Below, in pieces: positions 45,253 to 55,010 of a stretch of DNA of 64,000 bases. The stretch is from CAVRUD01 sp963724285. Its GTDB lineage: Bacteria; Chloroflexota; Chloroflexia; Thermomicrobiales; UBA6265. The stretch covers positions 62,001-126,000 of the forward strand of contig CAVRUD010000019.1 in assembly GCA_963724285.1 (NCBI GenBank). The letters run 5' to 3'. The notes under the pieces were generated by a model that searched no databases, was not told the DNA's origin, and saw nothing but the letters and a program-made list of their open reading frames with translations. The stretch's first letter is position 1; each line of letters begins with the position of its first letter. The translations under genes and the position numbers were made by a program.

Positions 45253-46875
45253 TCGGCGTCCAACAGTAACGCCGTGCTGACCAGCCCATGCTCCGCAAGC
45301 GCGGCAAACACCGGCTCCAGATGGTCGAGCTCGTCATCGGTTGTGTCGACGGAGACAACGATGGCCCCGGCGGGGATGCCCGGTGGTTCATTGTTGAGCG
45401 CCTGGCGCTGCCGGTGAAAAATCTTCTCGTTCGCATCTGAATTGGAGCCGCCGCGCTCGGCCCGTGCCCGGATCCGTGCGATCGCCGTGTCTGGATCGCA
45501 GACAGTCTCGACCAAGATCACCGGGCGTCCTGCCTTCTCCGCGACCTCGGCAAACCGTATCCGCGCGGCGGTATCCAGGAAGGTGGCGTCGACCAACGCT
45601 CCACCGCCGCCGGAGAGCGCCTCCCTGGCGAGTCCGCGCAACCGTTCATACGTCCGTTCGGTCCAGTCCGCGGAGTAGATTCCCTGACCCCAGTCCGCCG
45701 GCGCTGGCCCAGACTGGCCGGCAATCTGTTTGCGCACGTCGTCCGAGGCGAAGATCGGCAGGTTGCACGCCCGGGCCATGGCCCGGGCAACCGTGGATTT
45801 CCCTGTGCCGCTGAGCCCGGTCATCAGGATAAGGGCCGGCCGCACGGTCAGGGCCTGTGACGAGGCAATGTGGAGGTAGTCCTGGGCTTCGGCGGCATAC
45901 CGGAGAGCAACGTCCTCGCGTGCGCCTTCCCGCTCCATGCAGGCCACTTTGGCCCGCACCAGAGCCCGGTGGACGCGGTAATAGCGCAGCAGCACGTCAG
46001 GGAGATCGAATCCCGCGGATCGGTAACGCTCCACAAGTTCACCCGCCACCTCTCCCAGACCGAGGCGGGACAGATCCATCAACAGGAAGGCGAGATCACT
46101 CGCAACATCGGCGCACCGGATGTCGCGGCTGAACTCGACACAATCAAAGACCTGCACCCGATCGCCTTCGAGGCAGACGTGCTCCGCCCGCAGATCTCCG
46201 TGGCCCTCGCGGATCCACCCGTCTACCGACCGGCGCTCGAGGAACCGGCTCTCGGCGGCGATGAATCCGCGCATCGACTCGGACACCACCCGCAACTCGG
46301 TCCTCCCGAGCGGCGCGCCGGCGTACGGCTCCAACTGATCCAGGTTTTCCGAGACCACCGCTGCCATGGCCGCGCTGTCGGCGGCAGGATCGCCGGACCC
46401 GCATGATCCCGCATCGAGGTGGAACGGGATGAGACGATCGGCCAGCCGGACGGCCAGATTGGGAAGATCGGCGCCCTCCCGATGGAGAGCGTCAAGCATG
46501 CGATCGGACGGCAACCGCCGCATCACGACACCCCACTCATCCTCCTCTGGGAGCGCCGGCGCCTGCCCATGGGCGATGTCGCCAATGTCGCCGATCCGGA
46601 AGCGGCCATCGACCGGTGAGATGGAGGCGAGGCCGAGGTAGACGCCCTCGGTGAGCCGCCGGTTGAGCCGCACCTCGTCGACGCAAGAACGGTGGCGGTC
46701 TGGGCGGGCGGTGTGATCGACGAAGCCGAGGTCGACCGGCCGCTTCAACTTCACGACCCGCTCGCCCGCCAGAAAGACCCACGAGATGTGGGTTTCGATC
46801 ACTGTGACCGACGGCGCCGGCCACGGGATACGCCTCCGGCCGGGACAGATCGTCGACCAGCTTCGCGAAATCCAC
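45228..46875 (-). CDS. Two-part kinase: aminoglycoside-phosphotransferase-like plus AAA P-loop kinase (one frameshift)
   Basis: Start GTG at 46875 gives VDFAKLVDDLSRPEAYP; a one-base shift at 46818-46838 leads into TVIETHISWVFLAGERVVKL and KRPVDLGFVD, the usual start of this family. The first half is an APH-like phosphotransferase fold (IREGHGDLRAEHVCLEGDRV with the catalytic H-G-D-x2-x2-H pattern; FDCVEFSRDIRCADVASDLA). The second half is a zeta-toxin/AAA kinase with P-loop MTGLSGTGKSTVA and IFASDDVRKQIAG. Widespread proteins with this architecture are of unknown substrate. It follows phosphoketolase by 38 nt on the same strand. Confidence 0.85.
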
Positions 46876-46913
46876 ATTCGTCCTTCCTCGAGTTCAGGGA
46901 GTACCGACGCCAC

Positions 46914-49358
46914 TTATTTCCCGGTCCAGGTCCAATCTCGGATTTCCGGCGGATCTTCGAGGTGCTCACGGGCGTAGGCCTTCGCCTTCGCGATCTGGTT
47001 CTCCAGTTCGGCAACGATCGCGTCGGCCTGCGGCCGCAACCGGGTTGCCCGCCGCAACGCCTCGATGGCGAGGTGGTAGCGGCTCATGCCGTTGAGGATC
47101 GCCATGTCGAACGGGGTCGTGGTCGTCCCCTGCTCGGTGAAGCCGCGGACGTGGAACCGCTCGGCCCGAACCCGGCCGTGGACGATCTCGTGGACCGCCC
47201 GCTGGTAGCCGTGGAACGCGAAGACGACCGGCTTGTCGGCGGTGAACAGGTCGACGAACCGGGTCTCGCTCATCCCGTGCGGGTGGTGCTCCGGCGGGAA
47301 CAGCGTCATCAGGTCGACGACGTTCACCACCCGCACTTTCAGTTCGGGCACCCGGCGCCGGAGCCAGTCGGCGGCCGCAAGCGTCTCCAAGGTCGGCACG
47401 TCGCCGGCGCAGCCGAGCACGACATCCGGTTCGAGCCCCTCGTCGTTGCTCGCCCACGCCCAAATCGAGGCCCCGGCGGCGCAGTGCTCGGCCGCCTCGT
47501 CGATCGGGAGGTACTGCAGGTGCGGCTGCTTGTCGATCACGATGAGGTTGACGTAGTTGCGGCTGCGGAGGCAGTGGTCGGCGACGGAGAGCAGGCAGTT
47601 GGCGTCCGGCGGCAGGTAGATCCGCGCCACGGTGCCCCGCTTGGACAGCATCACATCGATCAGCCCCGGCCCCTGGTGGCTGAAGCCGTTGTGGTCGTTG
47701 CGCCAGCAGGTGGATGTCAGGAGGACGTTGAGCGACGGGACAGGTTCGCGCCACGGCAACTCCAGCGACTCCTGCAGCCACTTGGTGTGCTGCACCGTCA
47801 TCGAGGCCGAGACCATCGCGAAGGCCTCGTAGGTCACGTACATCCCGTGGCGACCGGTGAGGGTGTAGCCCTCCAGCCACCCCTCGCAGTTGTGTTCGCT
47901 CAGGACCTCCATCACCCGGCCGTCCGGGGAGAGGTGGTCATCACCCGGCACGGACGGTCCCACGAAGCACCGGTTTTCGACCTCTAGCACGTCCCCCAGG
48001 CGGTTGGATGTCAACTCGTCTGGGGAGAAGAGGCGGAGGTTTGCCTGGCCGGCGTTGCGCACGAAGCCGTCGCGCAGGAAGGCCCCGAGCGGGCGCGTGT
48101 TCTCGTGGCGAATCGCGCCATGGTTTGGAAGCGCCAGAGCGTACTCCCGGAAATCCGGCAGGTCCAGATCGATTGCCAGGCGTCCGCCGTTGGCGTGGGG
48201 GTTGGCGCCCATGCGCCGGTCTCCTTTTGGCGCCAGGTTGGCCAAGTCCGGAAGCAGACTCCCATCTGGGCTGAACAGGCGCTCCGGCTCGTAGGAACGC
48301 AGCCAGGTCTCCAGTTCGGCCAGTTGCTCGGGACTGGTCTTAGCCCGGGCCAGCGGGACCTGATGCGACCGGAACGTGCCCTCCATCGGTTTGCCGTCGA
48401 CCTCCTTCGGTCCGGTCCAGCCCTTCGGGGTGCGCAGGACGATGGCGGGCCAGGTCGGGCGACCGCTCACGCCGTTCGCCCGCGCCCCCTGCTGGATCGC
48501 CCGGATCCGGTCGTAGCAGGCGTCGAGGGTGGCGGCGAAGGCCTGGTGGATCGCCGCCGGATCGTCGCCCTCGACAAAATGGGCCTCGTAGCCGTTCCCG
48601 CGCAGGAAGGCCTGGACCTCGTCGTCTGGGGTCCGCCCGAGCACCGTCGGGTTGGCAATCTTGTAGCCATTGAGATGGAGGATCGGCAGTACCGCCCCAT
48701 CGCGGGCGGGGTTGAGGAAGCTGACGCCCTTCCAGGAACCCGCCAAAGGGCCGGTCTCCGCCTCGCCGTCGCCGACGACCGCCGCCACGATCAGATCGGG
48801 GTTGTCGAAGGCCGCGCCAAAGGCGTGGGTCAGGACATAGCCCAGTTCGCCGCCCTCGTGGATCGAGCCGGGGGTCGTCACGCTGACGTGGCTGGGGATG
48901 CCTCCGGGAGTTGAGAACTGGCGGAAGAGGCGCTTCATGCCGTCCGCGTCGGTGCCGATCTCCGGGTAGATCTCGGAATAGGTCCCCTCCAGATAGACGT
49001 TGGCCACAATCGCCGGTCCACCGTGGCCAGGTCCGGCCAGGTAGATGACGTTGGCGTCGCGCTCGGTGATCAGGCGGTTCAAATGGACGTAGATCAGGTT
49101 GAGCCCCGGCGACGTACCCCAGTGCCCCAGCAGGCGCGGCTTGACGTGCTCGGGGCGCAGGGGCTCGCGCAGCAGCGGGTTGTCCCGCAGATAGATCTGG
49201 CCAATGGTGAGATAGTTCGCCGCCCGCCAGTAGCGCTGCATCCGATCGAGCAACTCCGGCCCGAGCGGTCCTTCGAGCGAGTGAGGGCCGATTGTCGACG
49301 CCGGCAGGTCCTCGCTCACTGGCACGGCGCTGGAGGTCCTGACGTCAAACTGGTACAC
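46914..49358 (-). CDS. xfp: Phosphoketolase (xylulose-5-phosphate/fructose-6-phosphate)
   Basis: 814 residues, full family length. Thiamine diphosphate enzyme signatures: YLAGPGHGGPAIVANVYLEG, VTTPGSIHEGGELGYVLTHA, VVGDGEAETGPLAGSWKG (cofactor/Mg-binding GDGEAETGP), HLNGYKIANPTVLGR, SHQVPLARAK, and in the C-terminal part TSTCWRNDHNGFSHQGPG, HLQYLPIDEA and LFPPEHHPHGM. It cleaves xylulose 5-phosphate and/or fructose 6-phosphate with phosphate to acetyl phosphate plus a shorter sugar phosphate. Its start overlaps the end of acetate kinase by 14 bp, an acetyl-phosphate to ATP coupling within one transcript. Confidence 0.97.
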   Translation of the reverse strand: MYQFDVRTSSAVPVSEDLPASTIGPHSLEGPLGPELLDRMQRYWRAANYLTIGQIYLRDNPLLREPLRPEHVKPRLLGHWGTSPGLNLIYVHLNRLITERDANVIYLAGPGHGGPAIVANVYLEGTYSEIYPEIGTDADGMKRLFRQFSTPGGIPSHVSVTTPGSIHEGGELGYVLTHAFGAAFDNPDLIVAAVVGDGEAETGPLAGSWKGVSFLNPARDGAVLPILHLNGYKIANPTVLGRTPDDEVQAFLRGNGYEAHFVEGDDPAAIHQAFAATLDACYDRIRAIQQGARANGVSGRPTWPAIVLRTPKGWTGPKEVDGKPMEGTFRSHQVPLARAKTSPEQLAELETWLRSYEPERLFSPDGSLLPDLANLAPKGDRRMGANPHANGGRLAIDLDLPDFREYALALPNHGAIRHENTRPLGAFLRDGFVRNAGQANLRLFSPDELTSNRLGDVLEVENRCFVGPSVPGDDHLSPDGRVMEVLSEHNCEGWLEGYTLTGRHGMYVTYEAFAMVSASMTVQHTKWLQESLELPWREPVPSLNVLLTSTCWRNDHNGFSHQGPGLIDVMLSKRGTVARIYLPPDANCLLSVADHCLRSRNYVNLIVIDKQPHLQYLPIDEAAEHCAAGASIWAWASNDEGLEPDVVLGCAGDVPTLETLAAADWLRRRVPELKVRVVNVVDLMTLFPPEHHPHGMSETRFVDLFTADKPVVFAFHGYQRAVHEIVHGRVRAERFHVRGFTEQGTTTTPFDMAILNGMSRYHLAIEALRRATRLRPQADAIVAELENQIAKAKAYAREHLEDPPEIRDWTWTGK

Positions 49359-50604
49359 GAGTGCCTCCTTTGGCGCCCAGCAACTGGGCGGTGTGACGTA
49401 CGATCATCAGTTCCTCATTAGTCCGCACCACCCGAACCGTGACCGGACTGGACACCGGTGAAATCACCGGGAGGCTGCCCAGATTGCGTTCATGGTCGAC
49501 CTCGATGCTGAGGAATCCGAGGCCGGAGCAGATGCGCTCCCGGACCGGCGCGGCGTGTTCGCCGATCCCGCCGGTGAACACCAGGGTATCAAGTCCTCCC
49601 AGGGCGGTGGCCAGCGCCCCGACCGCCTTCCGCGCGTGGTAGCAGAACAGGGCGACGGCTTCGGCCGCCCGCGGGTCGCTGGATTCCAGGTCGAGCAACT
49701 CGCGCATATCTCCGCTCGTTTCGGAGACGCCGAGCAACCCCGAGCGCCGGTTCACCAGCTCGCCAAGGGCCGCCGCGTCCAGAGCTCGCTCGCGCAGCAA
49801 GAAGAGAAGCACGCCCGGATCGAGATCACCGCTGCGACTCGCCATTACGAGCCCGCCGGTCGGGGTGAATCCCATCGTCGTCTCGACGCTGCGGCCATTG
49901 CGAACCGCCGTCATGCTCGACCCGTTCCCCAGATGGGCGATCACGACGCGGCCGCCATCGACCTCGCCCATGGCATCAAGCTGCTGGACGATCGATTCGC
50001 AAGACAGCCCATGGAAGCCGTAGCGAAGTACGCCGGCATCCTGCACATCGGATGGCAGGCCGTAGAGCTGAGCAACGCGCGGCATCGTCCGGTGGAAGGC
50101 GGTGTCGAAGCACGCCACCTGCGGCACGCCGGGGAACGAGCGTCCCAACGCCTCAACGGCGGCGAGCGCCTGCGGCAAATGTTCCGGGGCGAGGGGGACG
50201 AGACCGTGCAGATTGTCGAGCAGCTCGGGTGTGATCAGCGCCGGCTGGTCGTGATTGCGGCCACCGTGGACGATCCTGTGTCCGATCGCCGCGATGCCCT
50301 GGTCTAGATCGGTCTCCTGGAGGCAGGATCGTAAGGCCACCAGCGCGCTCGCGTGGCTCTCCAGGCGCTCGCGGCGGTCAATGAGCGCCTGGCCACCTGC
50401 CGCATGGACGGTGACGCGGGCCCCCTCCCCATCGTTAAGGTCGACCAGCACGCTAGCCTCGCGCAGGGGCTCGGGACCGGCCCGGTAGACGCCTGCTTTG
50501 AGGCTAGATGATCCGGTGTTGATGGCAAGGAGCCGCGTCGCTTCAATCCGGTCGTCCACGATATCTCCAGTGCTCAACGCTGCCGCGGGCGATTGCGATG
50601 CCAT
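49345..50604 (-). CDS. ackA: Acetate kinase
   Basis: 419 residues. ASKHA-fold signatures: LLAINTGSSSLKAGVYR (adenosine/phosphate loop 1), IGHRIVHGGRNHDQPALI, FDTAFHRTMPRVAQLYGLP, RYGFHGLSCESIVQQLD, HLGNGSSMTAVRNGRSVETT and VFTGGIGEHAAPVRERIC. It converts acetyl phosphate and ADP to acetate and ATP. The ATG at 50604 has no strong ribosome binding site; a GTG slightly inside is possible. It precedes and overlaps xfp, so this is the classical phosphoketolase-acetate kinase pair. Confidence 0.95.
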   Translation of the reverse strand: MASQSPAAALSTGDIVDDRIEATRLLAINTGSSSLKAGVYRAGPEPLREASVLVDLNDGEGARVTVHAAGGQALIDRRERLESHASALVALRSCLQETDLDQGIAAIGHRIVHGGRNHDQPALITPELLDNLHGLVPLAPEHLPQALAAVEALGRSFPGVPQVACFDTAFHRTMPRVAQLYGLPSDVQDAGVLRYGFHGLSCESIVQQLDAMGEVDGGRVVIAHLGNGSSMTAVRNGRSVETTMGFTPTGGLVMASRSGDLDPGVLLFLLRERALDAAALGELVNRRSGLLGVSETSGDMRELLDLESSDPRAAEAVALFCYHARKAVGALATALGGLDTLVFTGGIGEHAAPVRERICSGLGFLSIEVDHERNLGSLPVISPVSSPVTVRVVRTNEELMIVRHTAQLLGAKGGTRVPV

Positions 50605-50613
50605 AACGGAAAC

Positions 50614-50652
50614 GCGAACGGCCGGGGAGCTACATGCTCCCCGGCCGTTCGC
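50614..50652 (-). terminator. 17-bp hairpin between DoxX-like gene and ackA
   Basis: GCGAACGGCCGGGGAGC and GCTCCCCGGCCGTTCGC form a perfect stem with a five-base loop, between the stop of the DoxX-like gene and the acetate kinase start. On the minus strand it is followed by GTTTCCGTTAT, a broken T-tract, so it may attenuate rather than fully stop transcription. Confidence 0.6.
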
Positions 50653-50665
50653 GCAACGTAAGGGA

Positions 50666-51496
50666 CTAGGCCGTTTTGGGCGGTGGCTGGAGACGGGTGC
50701 TTGCCGTTTCTTCACGGTGCAGCAGGCGTCCGGGCTGCCACGGGGTTCCGAGGGCGGGGAGCAGGAAGCGGTCGAGCCCGATGTAGCCCGCGACCTTCCA
50801 GGCCAGCACCAGGAAGACGGTGATGCCGAAGAGGACCGGGTTCGAGCTCACCGTGCCCGCCAGCAGGAAGTTGACGTTGAGCACGGTCCCGAAGAAGGCG
50901 GCGATCCCGACCAGCGCGCCGAGGAGCAGCCCCAACCCGATCAGGAACTCGCCGATCGCGATCAGCTTGGCGAACCAGGTGTACCACTCGTGGTCGAGCA
51001 TGTACTGCAGGAAGTCGCGGAACCAGTCGTAGGTGATCCTCGGCCGGGCCGGGGCTTCGGGGATGGCGACCGCGCCCTCCCAGAATCCCTTCAGCGCGGT
51101 GCCACCGTCCATCCAGGCGTCGTCGCGGAGCTTGTGCTCGCCGGCGGCCAGCCACTCATGGCCGACGAAGAAGCGCAACGGCATCCAGATGACGGCGAGG
51201 TAGGTGTTGCCGAGCAGGAGCTTCCACCACTTCGGATCGCTGATCTGGCCGGGGCCCGCGTCGTCTTTGACTTCGAGGGCCACCCCGTCGTCCGGGATGC
51301 GGGCGGCCTCGTAGACGCCGCCGCCGACGATCAGGGCCAGGAGCAGCCAGCTCAACGCCGTCGAATCGGCCCAGGCGTCGCTGTTGAAGAACGTGCCGGT
51401 GAAGTAGTCGTCGGCAAAGGCGATGCCCATCCCGACGTAGATAGCTGCCGCAATTGCCGTTAAGACGAACGCTTTCGTCCGGGTCATGGTCAACAT
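50666..51496 (-). CDS. DoxX/DoxD-like membrane protein
   Basis: 276 residues with four to five hydrophobic helices: AFVLTAIAAAIYVGMGIAFA near the N-terminus, STALSWLLLALIVGGGVYEA, a helix pair around AKLIAIGEFLIGLGLLLGAL, and a last one near PVLFGITVFLVLAWKVAGYI. The segment AVIWMPLRFFVGHEWLAAGE and the hydrophobic four-helix core match the DoxX/TQO small subunit superfamily. DoxD-type subunits take electrons from thiosulfate or another donor to quinone. The ATG at 51496 follows GGAGG by eight bases. A tandem-repeat operator-like motif lies 143 bp upstream (51639-51657). Confidence 0.75.
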   Translation of the reverse strand: MLTMTRTKAFVLTAIAAAIYVGMGIAFADDYFTGTFFNSDAWADSTALSWLLLALIVGGGVYEAARIPDDGVALEVKDDAGPGQISDPKWWKLLLGNTYLAVIWMPLRFFVGHEWLAAGEHKLRDDAWMDGGTALKGFWEGAVAIPEAPARPRITYDWFRDFLQYMLDHEWYTWFAKLIAIGEFLIGLGLLLGALVGIAAFFGTVLNVNFLLAGTVSSNPVLFGITVFLVLAWKVAGYIGLDRFLLPALGTPWQPGRLLHREETASTRLQPPPKTA

Positions 51497-51638
51497 GACG
51501 GACTCCTCCATTTCGTGTGCCAGGGCGATCAACAGATCGCCGGGGCTTGCTCAGCGTCCAAGCTCCTAGTGGGCTTGGTTCCGTTGATCTCATAATGGCC
51601 TATTGGCCATGCTGGAGGGGTTGCGGAACGCATGATGA

Positions 51639-51657
51639 TCGTATCAGAGTCGTAACA
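51639..51657 (-). promoter_or_regulatory. 19-nt tandem direct repeat upstream of the DoxX-like gene
   Basis: On the minus strand: TGTTACGA-CTC-TGATACGA. The two octamers repeat with an 11-bp period. Near-identical copies occur at 54963-54981 and 59766-59784. The geometry is that of OmpR/PhoB-family response-regulator boxes. Confidence 0.6.
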
Positions 51658-51663
51658 AATGTT

Positions 51664-52905
51664 CTAGAGCGATGCCCGCCGCGGAGACAGAGTCAACGGG
51701 ACCGGAGCCGGCACATGGGACCGGGCGATAAACGTGCCCACAATCACAATCGCGAACAGGACGAACGCTGCCGCGACAAGACCCTGGCCGGCGACGACAA
51801 GGACCGCCGGCGCCTCGCCATAGGCGCGCCAGGCCATGGAGGCTGCGCTGAGGGCGACGCCGCCCCCGAGTAAGCCGAGTTGCAGCCCGATGAGACCTGG
51901 CCAGCGAAGGGGGCGTCCGGCGAATCGCGGGACAAGATAGTAGCCGAACCCGGAGACGAGCAGCCCAGCCCAACCAAAGAGGTTCAGGACGGCATGGACG
52001 AGGCGCAGCCGCGCGCCGATCTCGGGCGCGATGGCGAACGACGCGCCGAGCCCGACCCCGAGCAGGAGCAATCCACTCGCAACGGCAAACGTGGCGCCGA
52101 TCGGCGCCGGGAGCCGGGGAACGAACGGAAGAACACTCGCCAGGAACAGCACAAGCCCCGCCGCCTGGAATGGCCCAGCAAGGAGAAAGAGGCGCTCGTC
52201 CGAGGTCGCCAGCGCTAGGAGCATAGCCGGTAGCCCGACGACAACGGTCGCCAGATGCAGCCGGATCGGCCAGATCGCGAGCCAGCGTCCGGATGTCCAG
52301 CGTGGGAGGACGTGGTAGCAAACCCCGGATGCCATCGAGAGGAAGAAGCCGACCAGCAGGGCATGCGCCCAGACCAGCTCCCAGCGGCCTGTCACTGGCC
52401 GGTGAATGCTCGTCACGAAGCCGACGCCGAGACCGATGAGGAGGTAGATTCCGGCCAAGCGGGTAAAGCGGGTAGCGAGCCGATCGACCGCCGCCTGCTC
52501 GGGAAACGGCAGCGGGGCCGCTGGGAGCTTCCCAGCGGGCTGACGAAACAGCCGAACCACGTTGATGGTAAAGGCAATCCCCCCACCCAACGCCAGCCCG
52601 CTCGCGACGATCTCCAGCCGGTCGGAGCGCACGAGACGGGCGACGTAGACCATCCACGCTCCCACAAGCGCGAGGGCGACCTGGAGGCGCAGCCAGCCAG
52701 GGCTCGGCCAGGTCCGCCGGGCGAAGACCGGCACGATGCGGAAATTCACGGCATAGATCATCGGGGTGATGCCGCCGAGGACAACCAACGCCACCGCGGC
52801 CGGCCACCAGGCCGGGCGATACACCACCGCCCCAGCCGTGGCCGCCGCTGTGGCGAAGGCGGCCATCGCCGCCACCATGGTAAGCGGTACCAGGGAGCGT
52901 CCCAT
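51664..52905 (-). CDS. NnrS-like multi-helix membrane protein
   Basis: 413 residues with about twelve hydrophobic helices. Histidines sit in conserved helix ends: HALLVGFFLSMASGVCYHVL, PRWTSGR, and VHAVLNLFGWAGLLVSGFGY with LVPRFAGR. This spacing is seen in the NnrS and heme-copper-oxidase-like group of NO-related membrane proteins. NnrS proteins carry heme and copper and protect against nitric oxide-derived stress. The gene starts three bases after the DUF542 gene stop, so they form an operon. Confidence 0.7.
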   Translation of the reverse strand: MGRSLVPLTMVAAMAAFATAAATAGAVVYRPAWWPAAVALVVLGGITPMIYAVNFRIVPVFARRTWPSPGWLRLQVALALVGAWMVYVARLVRSDRLEIVASGLALGGGIAFTINVVRLFRQPAGKLPAAPLPFPEQAAVDRLATRFTRLAGIYLLIGLGVGFVTSIHRPVTGRWELVWAHALLVGFFLSMASGVCYHVLPRWTSGRWLAIWPIRLHLATVVVGLPAMLLALATSDERLFLLAGPFQAAGLVLFLASVLPFVPRLPAPIGATFAVASGLLLLGVGLGASFAIAPEIGARLRLVHAVLNLFGWAGLLVSGFGYYLVPRFAGRPLRWPGLIGLQLGLLGGGVALSAASMAWRAYGEAPAVLVVAGQGLVAAAFVLFAIVIVGTFIARSHVPAPVPLTLSPRRASL

Positions 52906-52908
52906 CGG

Positions 52909-53148
52909 TCAGCGCTGCTCCCGTGCGGACGACACCACCTCGGCGACCTGGGGTAGCACAGCCGCCGGGTCCGCCCCGTGCAGGACGATCGCTTCCCCAA
53001 GCGGGTGAGCGCCTCCACAACAGAGATCGATGCCAAGCGGGGCAAGCACGCTCATTGTCAGCGGGAACTCCGCGACGAGATCTCGAATGGTGCGATGCGC
53101 GAGGTCCTCGGCGGTGACTGAGATCTGGGTGCTCTCGGAGCTGTTCAT
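52909..53148 (-). CDS. DUF542 (ScdA N-terminal-like) protein
   Basis: 79 residues. The family pattern is clear: TIRDLVAEFPLTMSVLAPLG followed by the I-D-L/F-C-C-G-G signature (IDLCCGGAHPLGEAI). The vicinal cysteines are the conserved part of the ScdA/RIC iron-sulfur repair family N-terminus; here the di-iron hemerythrin domain is absent. These short forms occur next to NO and nitrite genes, as here. Confidence 0.85.
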   Translation of the reverse strand: MNSSESTQISVTAEDLAHRTIRDLVAEFPLTMSVLAPLGIDLCCGGAHPLGEAIVLHGADPAAVLPQVAEVVSSAREQR

Positions 53149-53209
53149 CGGGTTCCTTCTTCTCTTCTCTTCAGCAAACGAAAGGCGAGCGCCGCGTTCG
53201 GGCGCCTGA

Positions 53210-53683
53210 TCAGTGCGTCGGTGTCTGGGACTGCGACTGGCCGTGCGGACTTGGCCGGATCCGCGGGCCGACTCGGGACCAGAGCTGGCTGACGAAGACG
53301 GCAACCGCCGCGACCTGCAATGCCGCGGCGGCACTCAGGGCGGCGAAGCTGGCATCGCTGCTGTGGCCGGCGCGTTCGAGCGGCTCGACGGTCACCCGAA
53401 TCAGGAGACCCGCGTTCAGGGCCGCCATCGCGCCCAGTGCGAACCGCTCGTTGTAGCCCAGCGGCCGGTTCGGGGATCGCTTGCGCGGCAGCAACCAGTA
53501 CGCGATGCCGAGCGCAAACTGGAGGAACCAGCCGACGAAGAGCATGTGCACATGGCTCGGCATAAACCACGCTCGCCAATGGCCGGGAATCTCCCGGTCG
53601 ATCACCATCGCCGCGCCGACGAGGATTCCGGCCAACAACCAGACCAGCGCACTCCGCACCATGTACGAGCTCAAACGATCCAT
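53210..53683 (-). CDS. Small membrane protein related to NnrS / oxidase subunit I
   Basis: 157 residues with four helices. The segment PSHVHMLFVGWFLQFALGIA, then YWLLPRKRSP, is the H-x-H...G...YxLLP motif of cytochrome-oxidase-like membrane proteins. The polypeptide is too short for a full oxidase and may be a stand-alone heme-binding four-helix protein. It lies between the first NirK-like gene and the DUF542 gene on the same strand, and shares the proposed NO context. Confidence 0.6.
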   Translation of the reverse strand: MDRLSSYMVRSALVWLLAGILVGAAMVIDREIPGHWRAWFMPSHVHMLFVGWFLQFALGIAYWLLPRKRSPNRPLGYNERFALGAMAALNAGLLIRVTVEPLERAGHSSDASFAALSAAAALQVAAVAVFVSQLWSRVGPRIRPSPHGQSQSQTPTH

Positions 53684-53770
53684 GAACACCCCGGTAAACG
53701 GTGGTGGCCGGGCGCGGCACGTGCGCGCCCGGCCAGTGCGGCTGCCAGGTAGCCGCTCGTCCGATCCTCC

Positions 53771-54817
53771 TTACTCCGCAAGAAAGACGCCGACCGCTCC
53801 GTGCGAGGCATGCCCGAAGGCGTGGTTGACGAAGGGGTAGCTGCCGCGCTCCTTCAGCGTGAACTCGACGACGGCGCCATCGCCAGGGCCGATCGAGATC
53901 GACTGGAGGCCGAAGAGTTCGTTCTTCGGATTGCCGTTGATCAGCACCCGATCGAAGATCGTCCCGACCACGTGGAAGCTGGACCACACGTTCGGCCCGG
54001 CGTTCATCACGAAGGCCCGGATCGGCGCATTGACCTCGACGGAGATGGGATTCTCGGCGTACTGGTTCGCGTAACCGTTGAAGATGCAGAGGTCCATCGT
54101 GCCGTTGCCGACCATCTTCATGTAGTCGGTCGTCATCGTCCCCGTGCCGGTCTTGTCGTCCGTCAGGTAGTACTCACTCTGGACGAGGGTGATCTCCTGG
54201 GCGGGGTTCCAGCCCTCCTTCGGGTCGACGATCATCGACCCGTACATTCCGGCTCCGATGTGCATCAGGATCGGCGGCGTGCCGCAGTGATACATGTAGG
54301 CGCCCGGGTATTCGGCGACGAAGCTGTAGGAGAGTTCCTCACCCGGGTTGATCGTCCGGTAGTTCTGGTCGGGCGAGGTCCTGGCCGAGTGGAAATCGAG
54401 CGAGTGCCCGATGGCCGCCGCGGGATCGACCTTGAAGGTGAAATCGACGGTGTCGCCCTCGACCACACGCAGCGTCTGGCCGGGGATCGTCCCGTCGAAC
54501 GTCCAGCCGGCGAAGTTGACGTCGCTGGCAATCGGGAGGGTCGCGTCCTTGGCGACGACGGTGATCTGTTTCCGGCCGGCCTCGACGGGGGCGAGCCACG
54601 GATCGTAGAGCTTGAATCCTTCCGGGAGGGCGCCGGTCGACGTCACCATCGCGTGGCCACCGTGGCCGGCAGACGCCGGCGCGTCCTCCTGAGCGTTGGC
54701 ATGCAGGGCCAATCCGCCGATTGCGGGCAGCGCCAGGCCAAGGCCGGCGGCGCGCCGGACGAATCCACGGCGGCTATCCTGAACTCCCCCGAACTCCAGT
54801 CCCCTAAACGTGCCCAT
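53771..54817 (-). CDS. Copper nitrite reductase-like protein 1 (NirK family)
   Basis: 348 residues, Tat signal (SRRGFVRR at 15-22). Two cupredoxin domains. Type 1 copper ligands: H138, C178, H186, M191 (HSLDFHSA; MYHCGTPPILMHIGAGMYG). Type 2 ligands: H143, H177 and H332 (FVNHAFGHA). The two catalytic residues of NirK are present: D141 (LDFH) and H282 (SSFHVVG). It should reduce nitrite to NO outside the membrane. A tandem-repeat motif lies 146 bp upstream. A second NirK-like gene is at 55583-56716. The family also contains members without nitrite reductase activity, so the reaction is inferred from ligand conservation. Confidence 0.85.
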   Translation of the reverse strand: MGTFRGLEFGGVQDSRRGFVRRAAGLGLALPAIGGLALHANAQEDAPASAGHGGHAMVTSTGALPEGFKLYDPWLAPVEAGRKQITVVAKDATLPIASDVNFAGWTFDGTIPGQTLRVVEGDTVDFTFKVDPAAAIGHSLDFHSARTSPDQNYRTINPGEELSYSFVAEYPGAYMYHCGTPPILMHIGAGMYGSMIVDPKEGWNPAQEITLVQSEYYLTDDKTGTGTMTTDYMKMVGNGTMDLCIFNGYANQYAENPISVEVNAPIRAFVMNAGPNVWSSFHVVGTIFDRVLINGNPKNELFGLQSISIGPGDGAVVEFTLKERGSYPFVNHAFGHASHGAVGVFLAE

Positions 54818-54962
54818 CGTGGGCTCCCTTCTGATTCGGACTCCGGCGCCAGCGCCGCGTCCCGGCCTGTGAGCGCCGGACGTTCCGTGCTCACCTGTGA
54901 ACCTCTTGTCGGATCCATGATGCCTGCCGGGGCGTCGAGCGGGTGTCGCAGCGGGGGGCGCG

Positions 54963-54981
54963 GCGTATCAGAGTCGTGACA
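54963..54981 (-). promoter_or_regulatory. 19-nt tandem direct repeat upstream of NirK-like gene 1
   Basis: On the minus strand: TGTCACGA-CTC-TGATACGC, 17 of 19 positions identical to the site at 51639. It sits 146 bp before the start codon, the same distance as at the DoxX-like gene (143 bp). Confidence 0.6.
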
Positions 54982-55010
54982 AAACGGGGATTGCGGTGCC
55001 GTTAACTGGC

